In this document: positions 57,501 through 64,000 of the stretch, piece after piece
Layout of the letters: the number at the start of each line of letters is the position of its first letter
How positions within the stretch are numbered: the stretch's first letter is position 1
Source of the DNA: Daedaleopsis sinensis
Lineage: Eukaryota; Basidiomycota; Agaricomycetes; Polyporales; Polyporaceae
Length of the DNA stretch: 64,000 bases
Assembly (NCBI GenBank): GCA_033807695.1
Contig: CM066302.1
Span: 1,302,001 to 1,366,000, forward strand
Direction of reading: 5' to 3'
Position numbers and translations under genes: made by a program
Notes under the pieces: generated by a model
The model's input: only the letters and a program-made list of their open reading frames with translations
Told to the model about the DNA's origin: nothing
Databases searched by the model: none

Positions 57501-58197
57501 CACATACCGCGTACGTGAATATGCTTCTACATGCGCAACTGAAGAGCTCACTCAACGGTGTAACCACAGCCGGGGACTACACGCTCGTCGTCTCCGCGTT
57601 TGAGCCCCGCCACATTGGGAAGTTCAGCCTGCGTGTCGAGTGCTCGGACCGCTTCGACCTCACCCCCATCCTTCAGGAAGGGGCGGGGATGTTCGACAAG
57701 GTTGTGCGCGGGCAGTGGTACGTCCCCCTCCCGCACAATTCTTTCCGCGTAATCACAATTCGTGCATCCCGCAGGACCTCTGACACGGCCGGCGGGGGCC
57801 CGAGCTCGAGCAAATACACGTCGAATCCGATCTACGAGCTCCAAGTACCTTCAGCGGCCCAGCTCAAGTACGTCTTGCCTCCGGAAGCCTGCACGTCTCT
57901 GGACTGACCCGATCGCGCAGGTTACGTCTGCAGCTCGCAGAGCCGGAGCCGTCTAACGCGCTCAATCTCACGCTCTTCAACGCCGCTGCCGGTTCTAGTG
58001 GCACCTTGGGCCGCCACATCGCGACCTCCGGGCCATACTCTGACGCGATCTCGGGTGTGCTCATCGACAAGGTCTCTCTGCAGCCGGGCAGATACCTCGT
58101 CGTGCCCTCGACGTACAAGCCAGGCGTACTCGCGAGCTTCAAGTTGTTGATGTATAGTACAGTGTCTGGTATACAGCTTAGCCCCGTCAGGCGTTGA
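54535..58197 (+). CDS. RIM13: calpain-7 / PalB (Rim13)-like cysteine protease
   Basis: An MIT domain lies at the N-terminus (KYYKAATAELSNEYDKAFRL, then YINAAEQYLH), which in this family binds ESCRT-III. The protease core follows: EQLYVLQKSSLVNGVFFPLW, DIVQHIVSDCSVCGSM with the active-site Cys, HHRRFGSK, SSLFPQDEHGLP, GIDDQLPAYPDGRLMCVSTG, MQLWPSLVEKT, YMKLTGGYDFIGS, STDLHALAGWIPE, then LPAHCYAIIG with the active-site His, and LTIFDPWVHP. The last motif usually has Asn (NPW) and here has Asp. Two beta-sandwich domains complete the protein, ending GIQLSPVRR at 58197. More than a dozen introns are needed, some borders tentative. In ascomycetes PalB/Rim13 cuts the PacC/Rim101 factor at alkaline pH. 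The first exon (MDISKLDAEAGYP) is an inference. Confidence 0.85.
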
Positions 58198-58267
58198 GAC
58201 AGTATTGTATGTAGCGCAGTATTCACTTCCTTCCATCGCTTCTTAGTTGTCCATGCGTGAACGGTCG

Positions 58268-60168
58268 TCAGCGCCGTCGGAAGGCAGGCGATGAGAGCAG
58301 GAACTCGTTCACTCGCTTGAGCGTCGCGCGCGACGGGTTCGCTTGTGGGCGGCTAGCGATGATCCACTGCAGCCGCGTGCGGATCGATTCCTTGCTTGCA
58401 CTAGTCGCGGCTGGAAATATATCGTCAGGGCCTCCCGTCAAATGCGCGTCAGAATGCCTGTGAATAGCCAGGCTACGCCTGGACAGCACGCACCGTGGTC
58501 GAGCAGCTTCCCGCTGTCGTCGAAGAAGAGCTGCAGCGCAGCAAGCGCGATTCCGACGCTCGCGTCCCTGCCGGTGTCGCAGCACACGCACACCGCATCT
58601 CCGCGGGCAAGGCGCTCCTTAATGAATCGCGTGGATGCGGGGAGGACCTGCTGCAGGAAGTGGATCTGGTCCTTCTTGCCTTCTGATAGCTGCAGTCTGA
58701 GGAGATGCGACTGCGCTGCTCCCTTTCCTGCAGATGCGCAGTCTACTGCGGCAGAACTCTCTGGGTCCGACCCACGTTCTGGGAGCGATATCGTGGAGGA
58801 GACGATCACGAAGGAGACGGGGTCGCACATGTCGGGTAGTGTAGGCGCAAGCTCAGACGGCATGTCAGAGACTGTCCCAATCAGCAGCCGCCCGCCTACC
58901 GCAGCAACCGAGGTAGGAAGAGTCGTCCAGACGTCGCTGTGGTGGCGTGACTTCGCTTCAAGGACAAGGTTCGTCACGAGCGAGGGAAGAGTGTCTCTAT
59001 GGCTGCTAAGGAGAACGTTCTTGTATTCCCAGAAGAGTCGAGGTGTCAAACCCTGTGGAATAGTGAACATCGCACGGATTAAGAGATTGTATGACTATGA
59101 CAGGACATACCTTGCCCCAAAGCTCGTGGTCATCTCCGGATCCTTGGACATACGAGAATCCGAGGGAGCGCCGCTCGACGCCGTCATCAACATGTCTCGA
59201 CGCGGAGACGCATACAACCGGGATATACCGCAGTCCATCCCCGCCTGGCAAGTTAGGGAACACCGACGTCGCAGGCGTAATCCAGATGGGACGCAGCGGA
59301 CGCGGAAGATCAGGGAGGGTGTACGAGGAACTCTGAAGCGCGACTTGGGATGAATACAGCTGGCCCAACTCAGGTTAAGCAACCTCGGAAGACTCACCGC
59401 CAACGCGTCGGCCCATTCGTCCAAACGCACCATCATCTGGCTCCGCTCTTGCTCGCTCACAGCCCCTGGAGGACAGTATAGTTCTGCATCCCATCCGCCG
59501 CTCGTCTCCGCCTTTTCCGGGTGCAGGCGGAGCATCGCGCGATTGATTACTGCGCACCATATCGGCACCGTCTTCGAGAGGGCGTCTGGGATGCGCTTGC
59601 CCGCGCGCGTGGAGTCCACGAGGACAAGACTTGCAAAAAGGATCCCGCGCGGGGACGCACGAATTAGTCTTGCGCAAGGGGCTTGTTGGAGGAGCAGAAC
59701 GACTTACCCACCACGGGTGACGGCGAGGGGCAGGAGGTGGAGATTGGGCCGCCGCAGGTTGAAGCTCCAGTTGCCAAAGTGCCCGTCTGTGGACTTGAAG
59801 TATGCGGGCTCGTGCGTCACCTGCGCAGATTGGCAAACGGCGCGATGGAGATCGATCAACGCGCGCTCGCAGGACGAACAGGCAAGGCTGGGTGCTCACA
59901 ATGGCGGGGTCAACGTACCACGCGCCGCACCGCATGTTAGCTAGAAAGTCAGGAATGCATTTAAATACGCCAGATGTGCGCGGTGGAGAGGGCGGAGAGG
60001 GAGAGACGTACGTAGCATGGGCAAGTCTGGGTATGCTTTGTGAACTTGGTCCACGAACCGTACGTCCTCCAAAATCGAGTGCAGCCTATTGAAGACATCC
60101 AGCAGCTCTTTGCGCACGTATTCCAAGGCCTCCGCATTGGCTTTCTTGAGGTCATACTGGAAGGCCAT
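58268..60168 (-). CDS. RIT1: initiator tRNA 2'-O-ribosylphosphate transferase (Rit1)
   Basis: Rit1 adds ribosyl phosphate to A64 of initiator tRNA-Met and so keeps it out of elongation. From ATG at 60168: MAFQYDLKKANAEALEYVRK, DVFNRLHSILEDVRFVDQVH, YPDLPMLPNMRCGAWYVDP, THEPAYFKSTDGHFGNWSF, NLRRPNLHLLPLAVTRGG, LVDSTRAGKRIPDALSKT, VPIWCAVINRAM, then LPRPLRPIWITPATS, FSYVQGSGDDHELWG and the C-terminal phosphatase-like motif CVCCDTGRDASVGIALA. The end is SIRTRLQWIIASRPQANPSR and VNEFLLSSPAFRRR. Introns splice in frame at all joins I checked, for example LLDH|AATSASKESIRTR with donor GTGCGT. It is convergent with the calpain gene, 70 bases apart, so the 3' ends probably overlap. Confidence 0.92.
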
Positions 60169-60575
60169 TCTTGCGACGGCAAGGGTCCCCAGGCTTGTAT
60201 CTTTTATTACTTCTGTCTAGTTGCACTTACGCAGCTCAGTGGGAGACAACAAATTTAAGCCCGCATAGAGCACATCATGGCAGTTGTAGCGCGTCAAAAG
60301 AGAGCGAAGCCTGTACGAGGGAGCGGTGGAAAGCCCGAGAGGACGAAGGGAGAGTGGTTATAGAGAGGGATCGTTACGCATGAAGCGCACTGCGCAGAGA
60401 TTGATCGCGTCGGCGCTACTAATTATGTGCAGCGCGCGCACGTCAAATTTCCGGTATGCTTCACCTCGCACTATCGCTCCAGCAAGTTCGAGATATCTAT
60501 ACAGTATTTGAAGAGACGTGCGGATGTGTAACATGGCACAAACTTCAATCGCATATGTACATCGTGACAACACCG

Positions 60576-62863
60576 TCATCGGGGCACCCATTTCTCCACG
60601 AAAGCCGCTAGCTTTCGTTTGTCTCGCGAGCTCAGCTCAGCGTCCTATGTACATAATTTCCGTGAGACAGCTGCTTGTAAAGCATCCACATACACGCATG
60701 AGCATAGAATGGATAACACACCTTCTGTAGCCGGACAGCGGCATCCGTAAGCTCCCGCGCCTTCGCGCGTGTACCCTTGAACAGCGCGACTTGTTCTGGA
60801 CTCGGGGCAAAAGGCGGCGAGGTGTTCACAGGTGAGTGCGCGTACGCGGCTGAGAGGAGAGGCGCAGTGCTGGCGGATCTATGTAGCCATACGTGGAATT
60901 TAAGTACCTGCTCAGCACCGGTGTCACAGTGAAAGAGTGTGCGCAGTGACTCACAGATCGGCGATATGGTCTCGAAGGCCAGAGATCCACTTCTCCTCAG
61001 CTTGCTGCGATGCTACCAGCTTCTGAGAGAGAGACGACAGCTCTGCGTCGAGATCAGCACGGTCGAGCAGCACGGTGGGCCTATCTCCGCCCTCTGCGCT
61101 AGAGCGTGTTCCTACCCGATGAACTTCAGATTGATCCATCGTCTGGATGAAAGCTGAGAACTACATACCGAGTAGGCCTTTGAGGAGGGTGATCACATCC
61201 GACGCGAGCAGAGCCTCTGGGTCTTCACCAGTGCTATTGCTGGGTTCAGTCGGCCGATTCGTGCTCTCGACAGCGTCATTGATATCCTCGAGCTCCTCGA
61301 TGAGAGCGCTGATGATCGCCTCCTTTTCCGATGCGAACGCGCTCCGTGCCTGAAGGCTGTCGCATGTCCGCTGCAGTCGTGGAAGAAGCTGGTCGCCCAT
61401 GTAGTCGAGGGCCTGCAATAGCTTGATATTAGCCACCCCGTATGACATATAGGACTGCGAGGAGGTTCGCAGAGGAGACGCACCGCATCGAGACCTTTCT
61501 CTTGCGCCGCGAGCAGTGTCAGTCGGTCCATCCTCCCGCCACGCTCCAGCTCCAGCTTGATGTCCACATCAACCTTGACCGTAGCCGACTCCTCAGGTGC
61601 TATCTCTGGAGCATGATTGAGCATCCGCGCCAACTCCTTGGTACGATCCGGCCCTTCGAGGCGCTGAGCCATCCTGTCTAACTCCTCGATGTACGCTGCT
61701 TCGACAATTTTATCCGCATTCACGGTCCTGGTAACCTCGCGCATCTTGGCGTGTAGAGTAGACGCGTCGTGCTCGAGCTCGCTCGCTACAGGCAGAGACT
61801 CGTACCCGTCATCCAGTTCTCGATAAAGCTGCTTGACTGTGCGCGAGACCGCCGCCCGTGATGCGGTGAGTGCTACTAACTCTGACTTGTAGTCGTCGAG
61901 GATGCCTGGTTGGGCCAGGTATGAATGATCAAAAGCTAAGTGAGTAACATGGTAGGATGGTTGGATCAGTGGATAGGAAACGCACTACGTGACAGCTCTG
62001 CGTCTCCGAGAGCGTGTAGAGCGAGATTGGTATGCCGCGCGATCGCATCATCGGCCTGTAAATGTGGCACCGCGCCTTAAGTAGACGACAATCTATAGGC
62101 AGTGGAAAAGGGAGCCCTACCTGAGCAGATATCTCTGTGAGACGCTGTTGCTGTTCTTGAATCGTGTCGTCCGAGGCCTGGATCTGTTGCTGCAGGGTTT
62201 GGATGGTTTGTTTCAAACCTTTCGCAGCCGCTCTAATGACCTTTGTTAGGCAATATTAGAGAAAGTATGATGCTCGCTCTTCTCACTTCGATGCTTTTAG
62301 CCTGTGTTTGAGTCGCTCCGCTTGTTGTTCTAGGAGCTCGGCTTCCGACTGTGCTACTTCGGCACGTGCCCTGTAGCCTCGTCAGTGGCACAGCGACCGA
62401 CATTTGTGAACGCTTCTGACCTGAGCTGGGAAGGAAGCTGATAGCGGGAGGACAACGTCAGAGTCTGCAGATGATCTCCTGAAGTCTCAGAGAGACTTTG
62501 TGAGTCCGGACTGTCCAGACCACATGGCTCATCAGCCGTGTCGTCGCGGGAGAGGGAGAACTTGAAGAATGCCTACCGGACGACTTCGTCTTGATACAGC
62601 GCTATAGGTGCAAGCCCGGCTTGGAGCGTCGTTGTGTCAAAATCAGAGACGGAGTCTTCTAGAGCATTCTCCGTGGCTAGATTCAAATGCAAATGATTGT
62701 CTGTAGGGAGCTGAGTGGCAAACCACTCGAGCAGCTGCTTGCCCGCCGGAATGTCTACGGCCCATTCTAGCTCATGCGGGCTGTACGAGGGACCACCAAG
62801 ATGTGCTACGATTCGGAGGACCCGTGCGATGGTATCGTCTGCTTTCCCAGTGCCTGTGGCCAT
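60576..62863 (-). CDS. coiled-coil protein, augmin HAUS3-like
   Basis: I start at ATG 62863 (MATGTGKADDTIARVLRIVA); an ATG at 62956 is also in frame. The N-terminal 70 residues (HELEWAVDIPAGKQLLEWFA, then TQLPTDNHLHL) resemble the N-terminal domain of HAUS subunit 3. Long coiled coils follow in many exons: EVAQSEAELLEQQAERLKHR, LKQTIQTLQQQIQASDDTIQ, SELVALTASRAAVSRTVKQ, KIVEAAYIEELDRMAQRLEG and ALIEELEDINDAVEST. The last exon reads DAELSSRDKRKLAAFVEKWV, P, R, stop at 60576. Augmin recruits gamma-tubulin to spindle microtubules. The HAUS3 assignment is by overall layout and the N-terminus only; another coiled-coil spindle protein is possible. It is head-to-tail with RIT1, about 410 bases apart. 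Confidence 0.6.
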
Positions 62864-62956
62864 GTTGCCTTTTCTGATCCGGAGGGGACTCGGTGCTCCG
62901 AGAAGGCGATAAGTACTCTCTGCTTGGAGGGTATCAGTAAGATTGGTAGAATCCAT

Positions 62957-63828
62957 TCGTGGGAGAGTATGAGAGTGCTCACGGCTCCAAGTTTAATTTC
63001 AGGTTCCAAGCCTGAAACCAGATTCAGGTAGGTTGCCTCTGGTTTGAACGAGGTTGCAAGATGGCGCTCATAGGCGCCCACCGTCGCGCGCGACGTCACA
63101 GTCACGCGCACAGCTTTACTTTTCGGTTTCCACTCCGATTTTCCGGTCCGACGTTCAAACGTTCAAACGTTCACCTCGGAGTCGAGCCTTGTCCTGCCTG
63201 ATACCACGTACCCCCAGAAAATCGTTGTGCGATGAGGTAGGTAGTGGTATATTTGTGCCGTCGATGACTCGGAAGTGTAACACATGAGTACACTGTCAAG
63301 TACGAAGACGACTGTACTCACGTTGGCTTCAATTACGATCGTACAGCTCTCCCGGAGACTCTGAAGAGCTCTGACACAGGGGCCGCTGGCAGCACGGCGA
63401 TGGATCATCATCGTCTTCTATGACGTTGGTGGGACATTGAACGACAAAATGCGGACAAGAAGAGACGGGCCATTAGGTATGTACTTACTTAAGTGACGTG
63501 GAGACACACCGGGGCCTGATTTGCGCAGTGTGCACGCCAAATTTCAATTGATCTACGTATAGCCTGTTAGGAACAATCGCCAGATATCGGGCGCTGTACC
63601 CTGATGCCCGAGGAGGCCCGTATAGCCTCGGAGCGTTTCTTTCAGCCCTCCATCTCCTTCCATGAACAGACTGAGATCGACCAGCCTCATGATTCACCAA
63701 GCATACATAGCCTATCACTATGGCCCATCTCGAGCAGGACTCCAAGCGCCAACAATTCCGCCCAGGACGATAGCGCTTCCGGACTTGTCATCCGTCCCTT
63801 ATGCTCCTTACGATTTCCTGGAATATAG
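62957..63828. other. intergenic, possible small exons
   Basis: A minus-strand frame starting at 63411 (MMIHRRAASGPCVRALQSLR) ends in a good donor (GTGAGT), but no convincing second exon follows. CGTTCAAACGTTCAAACGTTC lies at about 63152-63172 and resembles a repeat at 52221-52239. First exons of the membrane protein gene at the right edge should be here but I cannot fix them. Confidence 0.35.
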
Positions 63829-64000
63829 TCACGATTGCCAGCGGGGTGTGCCTCATCGTGGGCGACTTTGTGGTGCTCATAATCACCTGGTATACCACCT
63901 ACCGGATCAGGAAGGCGGTAGCGGGAATCAAGGTGCGCACATGGCTGACCGACTCCCTGCTGAAGGACGGTGTGTCCCCGCCCGATCCCCTTGCATGGAA
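63829..64000 (+). CDS. multi-pass membrane protein (DUF6533-type), cut by window end
   Basis: One exon (63829-63969) reads TIASGVCLIVGDFVVLIITW and YTTYRIRKAVAGIKVRTWL, then TDSLLKDG before a donor GTGTGT. The acceptor is AATATAG. The pattern of a helix with a D, the motif ITWYTTY, and LLKDG matches the fifth to sixth helix region of basidiomycete DUF6533-type proteins of unknown function. The start is not resolved and the end lies outside the window. Confidence 0.6.

Noticed and set aside
63163..63411. Possible small gene starting MMIHRRAASGPC
   Set aside because: Good donor after the first exon, but no convincing second exon and no recognised family.
1..64000. CRISPR arrays, bacterial operons, rRNA genes
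   Set aside because: None are present. Repeats here are simple or dispersed eukaryotic ones, and genes have spliceosomal introns.

Overview
The window looks like nuclear DNA of a basidiomycete fungus, most likely a mushroom-forming agaricomycete of polypore type. This rests on the dense short introns (about 45-70 bases, GT..AG, with CTAAC/CTGAC-like branch sites), the many cytochrome P450 and HET-domain genes, a FunK1 kinase relic, a basidiomycete multi-pass membrane protein family and GPI-tailed cupredoxin-like proteins. No database search was possible, so family names rest on motifs read in the spliced translations.

Left part (1-13.6 kb): a multi-pass membrane protein (-), a P450 exon relic followed by a complete P450 (+), a carnosine N-methyltransferase-like protein (-) divergent from the coatomer zeta subunit (+), and a secreted metallophosphoesterase of the YHR202W/5'-nucleotidase type (+). 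These are ordinary, mostly conserved genes.

Middle part (13.9-33 kb): a gene-poor, repeat-rich accessory stretch. It opens with two copies of a tRNA-Ala(AGC)-bearing unit (13.9-15.6 and 16.0-17.3 kb). The first copy carries a 442-bp insertion flanked by 6-bp direct repeats that the second copy lacks. A small secreted protein gene overlaps the end of the second unit. Then follow many short tandem repeats, a decayed inverted HET gene copy (21.3-23.0 kb), a broken FunK1 kinase (23.4-24.7 kb) and two intact, nearly identical HET-domain genes in tandem (25.4-27.3 and 30.4-32.3 kb, both minus). HET proteins act in non-self recognition and regulated cell death in fungi, so this is the most likely immunity or allorecognition locus here.

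Right part (33.4-64 kb): an inverted pair of GPI-tailed cupredoxin-like proteins flanks an F-box protein gene. Next come a second P450 (-), a 3.4-kb stretch without a recognisable gene, a type II membrane LRR protein (+), a tandem pair of GNAT acetyltransferase genes (-) with an LRR gene fragment between them, and a third tRNA-Ala(AGC). The end is conserved: calpain-7/PalB (Rim13) protease (+), RIT1 initiator-tRNA ribosylphosphate transferase (-), an augmin HAUS3-like coiled-coil protein (-), and a membrane-protein gene cut by the right edge.

A theme of the window is local duplication: P450 exon, tRNA unit, HET genes, cupredoxins, GNAT genes and an LRR fragment all occur as pairs, often one intact and one decayed. 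In two pairs the difference between copies is a discrete insertion, so old and new states can be read side by side.
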